A program made the position numbers and the translations under genes. DNA of 64,000 nt from Neoarius graeffei (taxonomy: Eukaryota; Chordata; Actinopteri; Siluriformes; Ariidae): positions 76,681,149 to 76,745,148 of the forward strand of contig NC_083569.1 in NCBI RefSeq assembly GCF_027579695.1, written 5' to 3'. Below are positions 1 to 14,400 of this stretch, piece by piece. Position 1 is the stretch's first letter, and every line of letters starts with the position of its first letter. The notes under the pieces are model-generated. The model searched no databases. It saw only the letters and a list, made by a program, of their open reading frames with translations, and was not told the DNA's origin.

Positions 1-2417
1 CCTTCCAAATAAACATCTCACACATTTTTTGTTTTGGCATGCTATTTAGTGGCTGAGTGTAGAAAGTCTAGAGTCATGTATGTAGTAGGACAGACTTAGA
101 CGTCTGTCAAGACATCCTAAGATCTTTCTTTCTGTTCCGAGCCATCAGCTTCATGCTTTTAGAGGTTTGCGCAGCTTTATTTAACAGGGATATTAACAGC
201 ATTTTTCTACAGGCTGTCATGGGCACCTTTTGGAACGGCTCGCTCCAAACCGAGCAATATCATTGCAGTCCTACTGATCATATCATCTAATTACTTTTTA
301 ATGAGTGGACTGAGTTATTACCTATTGGTGCACGAATTCCTCAACACCACAAACCCTCCTGCCGGTTAAATGTTTTCACGCAGATCCAGTCTGATTAGTC
401 GTGTCAACCAGACTAGGGTGCTTTTTTGTTTTGTTTTTTTTCTTCCTTCCTCCCCTTGCTGTTGTTGTTTTCTTAATTAAGCAGCTACTTGCCTCGGTTG
501 TATAAACCCCAGTGATCTACCCATATGTTTCATAAGTCATCATCTCATTCATTGTTTTTGTTTCCAGTTCAGGGATTGTGAAAGCATAGTGTGTGTGTGT
601 GTAATATTGCGGATCGTTGCTTTCCTCGCAGGTTTATTATTCGCAGTAGTAGTATTGGTGTTGCACACGTTCTATAATGAGGGGTGACATTAGTTGTCTG
701 AAAGTTTGGTTCTGAGGGATAAGAGCAGGTGGAAAAGGAACAGGTGATCTCAGCCCTGACACTCAACACTCTCTCCCACCCCACGGCTGCTCGGCGCAGT
801 CGCTGCCCATTGGTTTAGCAGAATCCAGATCTGCCCTGTCAGCATAACTTTACCTTAAATCAGAAGTTCGTTTAACACTACAACGGTCGCTGTGCGCAGT
901 CACGTTTTCACTCATATATTTTTTTTTTTTTCTGCCACTCCATTTTATTCCTAAAATAATACTACTACTTGCTCGATCCTTTTAGTAATATTTGAATCAC
1001 TTTCTTATTCTGGGCTCTGGTTTTTTTTTTTTTTTTTTGCTTTCCAGTTTCAAATTGCTTGCCAAAAATTTCCAAAAGTACTTATAGTTGTATTGTTTGC
1101 TGACATCTGTGAAGTCTTAAAGCAAAGAAATTAAATTTGCCCATCGTTCCCTCTATTCGAAAGTTTTTATTCAGGCTTTGCAGTACGAGGAGGACATTAC
1201 TGGGTCAGTCAGATGTGTTGAGTTTGCCACAGCGTAGCTGAAGATTGAAATCAAGTGCACACTTGCTTGGGTCTCCTTCACTTTTGATATCAGAGTTACA
1301 TAATGGCTACCTCTGTGGTTTCAAGATCTGCACGGAGATCTGATTACAGTTGAGTTCCTGATGCTGCTAAGACATTTGCCAAGGGTTTACTTACTGTGTT
1401 GAAAATGATAGCCTCCTGACTAGTTTGTGCTCCATCATATTAAAGTAGATGGCCAGTGCCTCAATGACCCTTCTAATGCAGACCGCAATGATGCTCTGAG
1501 AACAGTCAGGCCAAAAGGGGATTGGCTACGTTCTGACGTGGAAGAATGGCGAACGCAAGTGACACGTTGGACGTCGGAACTTCTCAGGGATGTGTCCTGA
1601 CGTCCAATGGCTTCGTAACATACCGAGTTACACAACGTTTTCGTTTTGTCTTAGAAATTTCAGTGATGTATCTCCAAACTGATTTTGAATGCCAAGTAAG
1701 TTGGTGCCATATGGGGACATCCAACTGACTAGTCACAGTCGGTTCAGATCGAAGTACAGGAAGCTTTTGAGACTTGATGTCTGCACATAACTGCACTACA
1801 TCATATCAGAACATGAAACCAGGGAACGGTTTCCAGGGAAGGTGTCTCTCCAAGCAGGTGGGATACCAGAGGTCTTGATTTACATTCTTTATCTCTCCCA
1901 TTCCTTGCAGCCCCATATTAGGCAGCGCCATCATTCAGCGTACACTGTGGGTTAGAGGTGTGTCTTGATAAAACAGAGTTGTGGCATGATGAATGACGAA
2001 CACGTTTTGAGAAGGGGGTCTTGCTCTCCATGACGGAGTGTGCTTTTTCGTAATGTGCATTTTGCTTTCCCTGCTGTGATGTGTGCCAGACCACCACTTC
2101 CCACAAACTTTTATCACGTACTCTGTGTGTGTTCATCCGTATATGAAACCTGGTCTGACTGTCAAGGGATCCTGAAAGGGCTCTTATGCCCCTCAAGACC
2201 AGAGATGTCAGGAATATATGAATATCGAGAGAGAGAATCTTGTGCATGCTTTCTTCTGCTTCATTGTAAACTGGCTGTGCCAACATCAAGAAACGCTTTA
2301 TGGCAGGTTTTTTTTTTCCCCCCCATTACAAGGAATGCTTGTTTTTTATTGCAGCTTTACCAGAGTATAGTATCTGCTTGGAACTTATCATGCTCTGTTT
2401 CCTCTGTGTCTTTTCAG
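1..2417 (+). other. fxr2 intron 1 (partial)
   Basis: I looked for an exon encoding the family N-terminus (about 51 bp ending before the phase-0 exon 2 acceptor) and found none, so exon 1 lies upstream. The segment holds poly-T runs near 920, 1020 and 2310 and a short TG run near 590, and no recognisable element. Confidence 0.6.
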
Positions 2418-2470
2418 GCATTCATCAAAGATGTCCATGAAGACTCCCTCACGATAGTTTTTGAGAACAA
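2418..2470 (+). CDS. fxr2: fxr2 exon 2 (first Tudor/Agenet segment)
   Basis: Preceded by TTTTCAG and followed by GTAAGT. Encodes [17 protein letters not shown] plus two bases of the next Asn. The 53-bp length and phase are those of the family. It starts the tandem Tudor (Agenet) domain that binds methylated lysine and partner proteins. Confidence 0.95.
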
Positions 2471-5400
2471 GTAAGTTTATAACTTCTAATTGTCTAATAG
2501 GTTTGAGTGTAACACTTGTGGATGACCTCTGACCTCTACACCAATCTACACAGCAGGCTAAATTGACTATTGATGAAACAATGCTCTTTTTGCACCCACC
2601 TGAACTTAAACAACACATCGAGCATAACATTCGTGCGTCTGAAGTTTTGCCGGTCGTTAGTGCTGTCTGTTTCTCTTTAATCTAACTTTGCCTGTGTAAA
2701 TCCCCTGTTTTTTTTTTTCTTTTTCCCCGTCTCTCTTTCTCTCAGCACCTGTGCTAGCCTGTCTCTCTGTGTCGCGCTCAATCTTCCATATCCCAAACCC
2801 CTGCCCCTGTATCTCTCTTTGTGTCTGCTCTTTAATTTATTTTCCCGCTCCTTCACTTCCGTTTGAGCTTTCATGGTGTTGATTTGAACCATTCTCAGTC
2901 AGCAAGTTGACCAGTATACTACCTGGGCCATATTTTATCCATATCGTACAGATCCAGCACAGCGAGGTTCGTTCTGTCTCTGTCTGCCCTGATGAGGGTG
3001 AGACAGAAATAACCCTTTGAGATATGTGAACTCGGGTGGGGGTTGATGACGTCCCTGCCATTCTTGGCCTGGCTACTTTTGCCTGCCGTCAACTACAAAT
3101 GACTGCCATCAGTAACCGTTGACCTGTGCTCGTGCATAAATGCTTCTGTCTCTGCTAATTCTGTATTTTAATTTGTGCTCCATTCTGGCAAGTGGTTAAG
3201 GGTGAAATAAAAGCAGATATCGGCGTACCCCTCGTCTCATGTTTTTGCCGAGTTTAAGAATGACTCACCATACAGATTAAGATTTGTGTGTGAGTGAGAG
3301 ATGGAGAGAACAAGAGAGGGAAGGGTGGTGCCTTGGTGGCAATCTTTCTCATACTGTCCCGTGTTTGCGCCAAACCAGTCTGATACAGACAGCAGGTTTG
3401 CGTGTAAGGAAATGCATGAAGTTTACTAGGATCATATGAAAATGGCTCGAGGATTTTCAATCACTTTTACAAAGCAGTTCACCTACAGTTGATCAGGAAT
3501 TAAGTGCGATCTCGACCAGAGCCAAGAGACTGACATGACCGTTGACTGGAAACTCCATGTGCAATTACCAGAAAGTTATGCGCGTGAACCGAAGCCAATA
3601 TATTCACAGGAAAATGAATGAATGTTTATGGCGTCTCGTACTGACACTTTTTAAAGTGGCAACACTTTAGCACGTTAATGTGACAATCGGAGGAAGAAAA
3701 TCTCAGCTTAAAAAAAAAAAGAGAGAATTTCTGGAAGTTGTTCGCCACTTGTGATGAGATGGAAAATTCTTCATCACATTAATAATCTGGTATTGGATTG
3801 CACTGATAAACATGCTCAAGTATTAAAAACAATTGTATCAAATATCCTGTGATGTGGGATTTATTTAACAATTATTCACTGACGGTGAAGTGAACAGCAG
3901 CATCACGGATATTCACAGAGCCTGAGGCGGATAATTGTTTTAGTCCAAGTACACAGGTGATTTTGATTAAAAAAATTTTAACTCGTATTCAAAACAATCT
4001 TTTTTTTTTTTTAATTAATTTCAAACTTCAAAAGCAGCACGCAAATGTAATAATGGCACAGACTTGTCACTTATCTATGCTGAGTCACGCAAAATACTTT
4101 TTGTTTTGAAATCAATAAAATAAATCACAATTCCACCTTACCTTTGAATAGTTTTAGACCAAACTTCGTAGCATCTTTAGTGCTTTTCGGAACAGCATTT
4201 TCTTTCATGGCCTGTAATTCTTACGCCGTCGCTTAGTGACGAAGTGATTGGTCGCCGTTTTTCCGAGTTGACTATCGAGAAATAGTCAGAATTTCTTGAA
4301 CACACGATTTCCTATAATCACCTCTGTATTTATACTAAAACGTTATATGAAATGTGAATGTGTGCAGCCTGCTAGGATACCTTTTTAAATGCTCCAGTGT
4401 GTCAGTCATGCTTGAACCCAAGGAGATTAATAAAGTGCTTGGCTTAAATTTTGTTCCCAGCTAAGAATTAAAGGCGGAGATGTGTTTCAGTTTAAGATAT
4501 TAATGGATATGTATGCATATGATGGGGGTGTGTGTTTTTTTTTTTTTTTTTTTCTCTTTAATAATAGCTGGCAACCAGAGAGACAGCTGCCATTCAGCGA
4601 CGTGAGGTTGCCGCCCCCACCCGACTACCACAAGGACATCGGTGAGGGAGAGGAAGTAGAGGTAGGGCTGCTGTTACCTTAGACGACAACTCCTCCAGAT
4701 CACAACTTTACACACCTTTGTTAACCATTACAGTGTGTAAGATCACCTTGCCAGCTCCCTTTGTTCTCAACATGACAGCTGTTGGGGGCTATTCGAAAGC
4801 GTGGCTGGCATTTCGAAAATGCGAAACCACATGAACACCTACTGCTCTTGATTTAACCAGAGTGTATCTGCATTTTATATATACGTTTTAGTGATAATTT
4901 TTTTTTTGGATTTAAATGTCCGAGTCTTTTCTCCACAGAGTCACCAGACTCGATCTTCTTCGTCACTGATATGTTTGTTTTTTCACTTTGTGCTTAATAA
5001 AAACACCCACGCACTCCACCCATACATGCTCACCAGTTTTGTCTGTCTGTGTGTCAGGTGTACTCGCGAGCAAATGAACAGGAGCCCTGCGGCTGGTGGC
5101 TGGCGAGGGTGAGGATGATGAAGGGCGAGGTGAGTCTTTGAGACTGGTGGTTCACCGTGTGTGTGTGAGAAGGAATTCTCCTTCGCTGTTCAGCTGCAGT
5201 AGCCAAATGCAGCTCTTGATCTTATCATAAGCAGCATGAAATACAGGAGGGTTCATACACCTCTCCCATTCATCTCCACTTCTATTTTTTCCAAGTACTG
5301 TATAATCCATATCGCATACTATAGCGGAGTGCATCGGTGAGCTCAGAGGAGAAGACTGAGCATGTGATTGCGGCTTATGGAGGCATTTAAATGATTACTT

Positions 5401-8400
5401 GGAAAAGCACAGGACGGAGATGCTCGTTCTTGATAGCGTATAGTGTAAATTTAAATGTGAGTTAATACTTCGCTGACTTTTTTTTTTCCCCCCTTCCCCT
5501 CATGTCTTTTTACATGCAGTTTTCTGTCAGAACTCAGACTGTGCAAGTGTTTCTTCTACTTTAATCATTCTCATCTGTGATTAGTGTTTGTTTTAACTCT
5601 TTACCCCCTAAAGCAGTTGCTATAGTCACCCTTGTATATGTATATACTGTTCACCCTTAGAACATATTTGCAAGAAAAAAAGTCTAAAGACAAGGGTTTA
5701 GACAAAGGTGTCATATGTCGTCATTATGGGATATACATGGGGTCGTCATTAAGGGATAGAGTTAAATATGAAAAATGCAATTCAATATATAACTTGGACA
5801 CTATAACATGGATTTTCATTTGTCATTTCAACCATATACATTTGGTACAGTACACAGTTAAAGCGAAACAACGTTTCTCCAGGACCGTGGTGCTACATTA
5901 AACATCACAGGACTACAATACGAGACAAAGTGCAAGAGTGCAACACTGCAGACAATAAACGACACCACCAACATAAGCAGCGGAGTTGAGTGTGCATATT
6001 GAGGTAGTATGTGAAAAGGGAATAAGTAAATGTAAACCTCGTTGTGTGAGAAACATTGTGAAGCAATAGTGCATTATTGTCCACTGTGCAAAGACTACAG
6101 TGTGAGTGGTGCGCTCAACAGTCTGTGAGAATCCGTCCATTCCCTTAGAGTTGAGGAGTCTGATGGCATGAGGGAAGAAACTGTTCGTCTGGCCATGAGG
6201 GCCTGAATGCTTCGGTACCTTTTTCCAGATGGCAGGAGGGGAAAGAAATTGCGTGTGGGGTCGACTACGATACTGGTGGCTTTCCGGATGCAGCGTGTGG
6301 TGTAAATGTCTGTGATGGAGGGAAGAGAAACTCCGATCTTCTCAGCTGTCCTCACTATCCGTTGTATGGTCTTGCAATCCGAGACGGTGCAGTTCCCAAA
6401 CCAGACCATGATGCCACTGCTCAGAATGCTCTCAATAGTCCCTCTGTAGAATATTGTGAGGATGGGTGATGGAAGATGGGTTTTCCTCAGCCTCTGTAGG
6501 AAGTAGAGGCGCTGCTGGGCTTTCTTGACTATGGAGCTGGTGTTGAGGGACCAGGTGAGGTTCTCCGCCAGATGAACACGAAGGAATTCGGTGCTCTTGA
6601 CGTTCTCCACGAGTGAGCCATCAATGTACAGTGGAAAGTGGTCACTCCGTGTTCTTCTGAAGTCAACAACCATCTCTTTTGTTTTGTCCACATTCAGAGA
6701 CGGGTTGTTGACTCTGCACCAGTCCAACAGCCGTCGCACCTCCTCTGGAGTTTAACTCCTCGTTCCCACCGATGAGACCTACCACAGTCATGTCATCAGC
6801 AAACTTGATGTGATTTGAACTGTGAGTTGCTGCATAATTTTAACAAAGAATGCTGGGGATATATACAAATTAACTCCAAACTTCAATGCGTCTAATGAGG
6901 CAAGAGGAAGCTGACGAGCCTCTGTGTTTCCATCTTTGAAAATGCAATCGTGTTTTTGAGAATACCTGCTATCACTACAAGATTGAAGGCTTGTAAATTT
7001 TACTCTCGGCCAATTAAAAGTGAGATGTTTGAGCTGCACTCTGGACTCTGCTTATACTGGAAGAGTTTAACACGAGGCGAAGAAAATGATTATACTCCGT
7101 GCTGCCCGAATCTTCCTGTCCTCCATTACAGAGAAAGCCGTAATCATAAAAATCCAGCCAAGTTAACATGTTAAGATCCTGGGACTAGACAAATTTAACC
7201 TGCTTGTAAACCTTTAAGCTTCAACTAAGCAACATTAATGTATGTGAAATGAATTGTTTCTGTGGTGCTTCTATCGGTTTTGTTCAAGTTAATCTCGATG
7301 AATGGGTGAGAATGTGAGCCCCCAGAATGTTGGCTAATAAAACGGGTGAATAAAAAGTTGTTAATAATGAGTTATTACGAAGTCTATCCCATTTTATGTT
7401 CAATAAATCTCATCTCATTATCTCTAACCGCTTTATCCTGTTCTACAGGGTCGCAGGCAAGCTGGAGCCTATCCCAGCTGACTTATGGGTGAAAGGCGGG
7501 GTACACCCTGGACAAGTCGCCAGGTCATCACAGGGCTGACACATAGACACAGACAACCATTCACACTCACATTCACACCTACGGTCAATTTAGAGTCACC
7601 AGTTAGCCTAACCTGCATGTCTTTGGACTGTGGGGGAAACCGGAGCACCCGGAGGAAACCCACGCGGACACGGGGAGAACATGCAAACTCCACACAGAAA
7701 GGCCCTCGCCAGCCACGGGGCTCGAACCCGGACCTTCTTGCTGTGAGTCGACAGCGCTAACCACTACACCACCGTGCTGCCTGTTCAATAAATATTACTC
7801 CTTTTTTATCTTGACTAATGTTATAAGCTAGTCTAACTGGAATTAAGCATCCCTGATGCTTTGTAATTGAGTTCTCGTAACGATTGTATTGTTTATTGCA
7901 GTAATTACAGAGGCGGTGATAACATAGTTCAAATATAAAGATTGATTAGTTCGACAAGCTAAACCCTGAGTCATGGCCAGCACACAATCCTGCTTTGTCT
8001 TAAACTTGAACCCTGGCATTCAGGCTCATGTGCATGGTTGAGCTCTGCTTTTGTACCCTCAGACCTGGAATGTGAATATTGATGGAGCCATTTCAAACCC
8101 CTTAGGAGCACATATTGGCCTAATAGCACAGATACATAGTGCTTGACCCAGTTACCCATAAATGTGCCTCCAAGATGTGACTTCATCTATAACAGTTGAA
8201 TTATGTAGACCGGGTCTGTACTGGAGCAATTTTGACCTTGTATCATTCAAAGTATGCAATACTTCGATTGGTTTAAGGCTTTAAGTTGTTACAGTTGACC
8301 CTAATGTTCAACCAGACTTGAGCAGATTGTGTGCTTTATTTGAAGATGATGTCCACTCCATGTTTGGCCGCTTGGTTGAGAATACAACGCTGTTCTAATC

Positions 8401-11400
8401 TATTACATTGAAAGCTCTCTCTGTGTGGCATGGATGCAGTGGTGCATGCGATCATGCTGGCAAAGTGGTTGATTTTGTGTGTGCTGCTGCAGCAGCACCC
8501 TGGTAAAAATACCTGCATAGAGCAAAACACTTGGCTTCCTTCACAACTGCTCTTGCATCCCATTACTAGCACCTTGGTTAGCTCTCTTCCACACACACAC
8601 ACACACACACACACGTAGGCTGTCTGATTCAGTTAAGACAGCACATTGGGTCATGTAGTGCAGCAGTAAACGATCTTCTGGTTTAATATGAAGCCCAAGC
8701 CGCTGTTGCAGTCTCATCCACTCCATCTCCAGCACAGTAGGATATCATCACACTTAAGCCTCGGTGACAACCGGCCGTACGTGCTCCTACGGCCGATCTA
8801 CGTGCAAGAAACGCACGGAGGGCGTGCGTGTGACGTGCTGATTTTCGAGCCGCAGACCGGCTGCAGAGGTTCTGTGTCATGTCAAACTCTACAGGCGCTT
8901 ACGTTTTTTTCAGGTTGCAAGACAAACTTGCGGCCAACCTGCGTCTTTCTCCACGAACAAAAAAAACCACAGCGATTTGGGAAACGCCAAAAATCACACG
9001 GCCAAAAAAATCGTACGTCCGGTTGTGACCTAGGCTTTAGAGATGTGGTGTGTGTTCACGCTTCTGGGCGGCAGGTCCTTCAGTTCCACAGCCCCCAAGC
9101 TCTGGAATTCCCTTCCTTAACCCCTCTGTGACTGCTCTTCTCTTCCTTTCTTCAAATCTTATCTCAAAACCTTTTTATTTCATGAACATTTCTCCACCAG
9201 TGCATAAACTCGCCACTCTTTAGCAACTTTTTTTTGTTTGTTTGTTTTTTTTCTCTGACTTATCTCAAGCGACCTTGAGTTTGAGAAAGGCGCTATATAA
9301 ATGTAACTTATTACCGGTACTTTTTTTTATTCTCCCTCTGTTTAAAAAAATTGTGATTAGGGTAAATGGGTCTGGTCCTCGATCAGAGCATGAAATTTCC
9401 TCTGGGATCAATAAATTCTGTCGAACTTGCTGCACCTATTCCTAAAGATCCTTTAAAGCTGCTTTGTGATCTTTTGTCAAAAGTGCTATTCGATTAAAAT
9501 TGAGTTGAAGTTAATAAATGAATCATTTGGTTAGAGAAATGCTTGGTGGAATGAAACCACTCCCATTGATGGTCTGAATTCACTCACTGCACATGGTGTG
9601 GTTGTACATTTATCAACCTAATCGATGCCTGACCCAAAGACTGGTGACCAATTTTTTTTTTTTTGGTTCTCCCTCTGAGCTTAATACACAGCAATGCCGT
9701 CTTTGAACTTCTTTAACTAGAGGTTAACTGAGAGAAAGGGTGGTGTTAGTGTATGACTTGTCCTTTGTCTGTTTCAGAAGAATTATTTTTCATTAACAGT
9801 TTAAGTTGCAGTTCTTTTTAATGCTTATACTTTTTTTTTTTTTTCTGTCCACTGAAATTTGCTGTACATCAATGTCTGTGTATTTTTACTTTTTACTAGA
9901 ACCATTTTTATCCCAAAGGGGGATTATGTCATGGCAATGTCCATCCTGGGAAGGATACTCACCTTCTGAAATCAACTCCTCTCATAACTTTTTTTTCGAA
10001 GAATTTCACGAAACTTGACAGGATTTTGTTATATGTCGGTAATGTGCATATTGCAATTTCATTCAATTTGGTCGCATTTTACCAGAGTTATGGCCCTTGA
10101 TTACCAGACTTGTACTTTTGACAATTTCATGAGGGTGTATTAAGCACTTACAGCATAGATATAGTTGCCAGCGGGGGATATTGTGCTCTCAGAGCACTCT
10201 TGGGTTTTTGTAAAATTATTTCATGTACCGTAGTTGTATAATCCTGATTCCAAAAAAGGTTAGGAGGATGTGTAAAACAGAATGCAATCACTTTTGCAGG
10301 GTTCTGTTTTTTTTTGTTTTGTTTTTATTTACCTATATTCAGTTGAAAAGTTGGGACAGGGGCATGTTTACCACCATTTTTAATTTGCGTTTTACATTGT
10401 GTCCCAACTTTTTTTTTTTTGGAATTAGGGTCATAATCTGTGAGGTACAGTGGAGGAAATAATTATTTGATCCCTTGCTGATTTTGTAAGTTTGTCCACC
10501 GACAAAGAAATGAGCATTCTATAATTTTAATGGTAGGTTTATTTTAACTGTGAGGGACAAAACATCAAAAAGAAAATCCAGAAAATAACTTCATATAAAA
10601 GATATAAACTGATTTGCATTTCTTTGAGTGAAATAAGTATTTGAACCCTCTAGCAAACAAGACTTAGTATTTGGTGGCAAAACCCTTGTTGGCAAGCACA
10701 GCGGTCAGATGTTTCTTGTAGTTGATGACCAGGTTTGTGCACATGTCAGGAGGAATTTTGGTCCACTCCTCTTTGCAGATCATCTCTAGATCATTAAGGT
10801 TTTGAGGCTGTCACTTCGCAACTCGGAGCTTCAGCTCCCTCCATAGGTTTTCTATGGGATTAAGGTCCGGAGACTGGCTAGGCCACTCCATGACCTTAAT
10901 GTGCTTCTTCTTGAGCCACTCCTTTGTTGCCTTGGCTGTGTGTTTTGGGTCATTGTCGTGCTGGAAGACCCATCCACGACCCATTTTCAGTGTCCTGGCA
11001 GAGGGAAGGAGGTTGTCACTCAGGATTTTACGGTACATGGCCGCGTCCATTCTTCCGTTGATGCGGTGAAGTAGTCCTGTGCCCTTAGCAGAGAAACACC
11101 CCCAAAGCATAATGTTTCCACCTCCATGCTTGATAGTGGGGATGGTGTTCTTCAGGTCATAGTCAGCATTTTTCTTCCTCCAAACACGCCAAGTTGAGTT
11201 AATGCCAAAGAGCTTGATTTTGGTCTCATCTGACCACAGCACCTTCTTCCGATCACTCTCAGGATCATTCAGGTGTTCATTGGCAAACTTCAGACGGGCC
11301 TGCACATGTGCCTTCTTGAGCAGGGGGACCTTGCGGGCACTGCAGGATTTTAATCCATTACGGCGTAATGTGTTCCCAATGGTTTTCTTGGTGACTGTGG

Positions 11401-14400
11401 TCCCAGCTGTCTTAAGATCATTAACAAGCTCCTCCCGTGTAGTTCTAGGCTGATCTCTCACCTTTCTCGTGATCATTGATACCCCACGAGGTGAGATCTT
11501 GCGTGGGGCCCCAGACCAGGGTCGATTGGTCATTTTGTATTTCTTCCATTTTTGAACTACTGCACCAACAGTTGTCTCCTTCTCACCCAGCTTCTTGCTT
11601 ATGGTTTTGTAGCCCAGTCCAGCCTTGTGCAGCTCTACAATCTTGTCCCTGACATCCTTAGACAGCACTTTGGTCTTGCCCATGTTGGAGAAGTTGGAGT
11701 CTGATTGATTGATTGATTGATTGATTGATTCTGTGGACAGGTGTCTTTTATACAGGTGTCAGTTTAAAGACAGCTGCAGGGATGGGAATTTTCCGCGGAA
11801 TTCCGCGGATTTTATCAACCCAGGGGTCATTTTTGTGAATCGTCTAAATCCGAGGAGAAAATATTTAGGGGGGGTTAGATATGTGTTGACCCGGTCAACC
11901 ATCGGGAACAAGGCTCTGTTTACATCGGCAGTTCAGAGCGTACACTGTATTTGATTGGCCGTTGAGAGAGAAATATCGCGATTTGACCAATGGTAAACGA
12001 GCATAGATGGGGAAAGGCCAAAATGTCACATGTAAGCTTCGTTCTGATTGGTTCTTCGCATTTCGCTTTCTTACTCATTCAACATGGTGCTCCACGAGGC
12101 CGGAGATTGAGGATGTAACAGCGAATAAGAGCTTCAAAATGGTGAAAATTATCGCAAAAGAAAACGAATCGCTTATTCAGGTGATAGATAAAGACGTGAA
12201 GAATAAATTCCGTTGGGACTGGTTAGAGAGAACTGTAACTTTGAAGATAAAAATCGGCAAAACCACTGAAGACGTAGTTGAGAAATTGTCCGATTTCATT
12301 GGAAAATGTGATGCTCCTGGCAAAGCCCAATGTATCTACTGCAATGACATTATTAATTATGGCTCTCGCGGGTGCATTGCTTTGATTGAACATGCTTCAA
12401 AAGGGAAGAAAGGGAGCTGAGAGAACTGTTCAACAGGGAAATTGTGTTTCTGTTGAGAAGTTCACTGCAAAAGAGGTAACTGCATTCTTTAATAAAGTAA
12501 CTGAAACATTTACAGGATTATGTCAAATATTCTGTCTTTGTGTTTAATTTATATTCATCATTCCTTTCATTCTAGCATGAAGTTAAAAATTCTTTTTAGC
12601 TGAGCATTATTGAGACTTTGTTTATTAGTGTCCAAAACTCAAGCTTCTTTGGACTGAAAATATTATTCAACTGAGCAATCTGAGACCATTTCTAGTGGTC
12701 TAAAATGTATAAAACTCATTAGCTTCCGGGGGCCCCGACCAGGCTCCGCCCTGGACCTGGCTGGGGGCCAATGGCCCCCAGACCCCTGATTAAATTTTCA
12801 GCTGAAAATACAATTTCTCATTCTCATCCCTGCAGCTGTCTTTAATGCAGGTAACGAGTTGATTAGGAGTGTCTAACTGGTCTGTGGGAGCCAGAACTCT
12901 TAATGGTTGGTAGGGGATCAAAAACTTTTATTTCACTTAACGAAATGCAAATCAATGTATATATTTTATAAAATGTGATTTTTCTGGATTTTCTTTTTGA
13001 TATTCTATCTCTCACTGTTAAAATAAACCTGCCCTTAAAATTATAGACTGTTCATATCTTTGCCAGTGGGCAAACTTACAAAATCAGCAAGGGATCAAAT
13101 AATTATTTCCTCCACTGTATTAATTATATAGACACATTATTGATATGTATCTAAATAAAAATGTAGACTCTTTGTTGGAAATTCTCATTATTTGGATTTT
13201 TTGTTTTCAGTTCTATGTGATTGAGTACGCCGCGTGTGACGCCACATACAATGAAATCGTCACGTCAGAAAGAATCCGGCCTGTCAATCCCAACAGCCCT
13301 TCCACTCGCAGCTCCTTCTACAAAATCACCATTGCTGTGCCCGAGGACCTCAGAGAAATGTGAGTGTGATGCCTTCATATACATGTGGGCGGTCACAACA
13401 AATGTGACTCTTCAAATACTCTTCATAATATTTATGTACAGAGGTGCTTGAAAGATTGTGAACCCTTCAAAATGTTCTGTACTTGGGCATAAATGACCTA
13501 AAACATCAGATTTTTCACACAAGTCCCAAAAGTAGATCGAGCCCAGTTAAATTCATGAGACACACACATTAAATATGGTCATTTATTTATTGAGGAAAAT
13601 GATCCAATGTTGCGTTTCCATGAGCGCCAAAAGTATGTGAACCTTTGCTTTCAGTATCTGGTGTGACCCCCTTGTGCAGCAATAACTGCAACTAAATGTT
13701 TCCGGTAACTGTTGATCAGTCCTGCACACCGGCTTGGAGGAATTTTAGCCCGTTCTTCTGTATGGAACAGCTTCAACTCTGGGATGTTGGTGGGTTTCCT
13801 CACATGAACTGCTCACACATTTCTATTGGATTAAGGTCAGCACTTTGACTTGGCCATTCCAAAAGGTTTACTTTATTCTTCTTTAACCATTCAACATGAC
13901 TTGAATGACTTCTGTACTTGGAGTTGGTTGTCTTGTTGCATTGGCCCACTTTCTCTTGATTCAGTTCAAACAGATGTCTTGACATTTTCCTTTAGAATTT
14001 GCTGGAATAATTCAGAATTCATTGCTCCAAATGATGGCAAGCCATCCTGGCCAAGACGCAACAAAGCGGTTCCAAACCATGATCCTACCACCACCATGTT
14101 TTACAAATGGGATGAGGCGAGAGTAGGGTTTTCCTTTCTCCAAACATAATGCTCCTCATTTAAACCCGAGTGTTAGATTTTGGTCTCATCCTTCCACAAA
14201 ATTTTTTCCAGTAGCCTTCTGACTCGTCCATGCGATCTTTAGCCAACTGTAGATGGATAGCAGTGTTCTTTTTGGAGAGTAGCAGCTTTCTCCTTGCAAC
14301 ACTGCTGTGCACACTGTTGTTCTCCTGATGACTCATGAACATTTAACGTGAGCCAATGTGAGGGAGGCCTTTAGTTGCTGAGAAGTTACCCTGGGTTCCT

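Larger units (their letters stand above)
10448..13117 (-). mobile_element. Tc1/mariner element, family B, intron 4, interrupted by a hAT
   Basis: Flanked by TA (10446-10447 and 13118-13119). Terminal inverted repeats CAGTGGAGGAAATAATTATT and its complement at the right end. It carries a transposase reading frame with one nonsense codon (10664-11683, minus) and a (GATT)n run at 11703-11730. A 1056-bp hAT-type element (11777-12832) sits in its 5' non-coding part. It accounts for one third of intron 4. Confidence 0.93.

Noticed and set aside
1-2417. Possible exon 1 of fxr2 in the window
   Set aside because: No ATG with the family's short acidic N-terminus and a phase-compatible GT donor was found.
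2040-2474. 144-codon open frame overlapping exon 2
   Set aside because: Only the last 17 codons correspond to a family protein, and the splice acceptor at 2417 and exon length fix the exon start. The rest is intron read-through.
11202-11453. Opposite-strand open frames within Tc1 transposases
   Set aside because: Shadows of the transposase reading frames; no independent start, motif or conservation.
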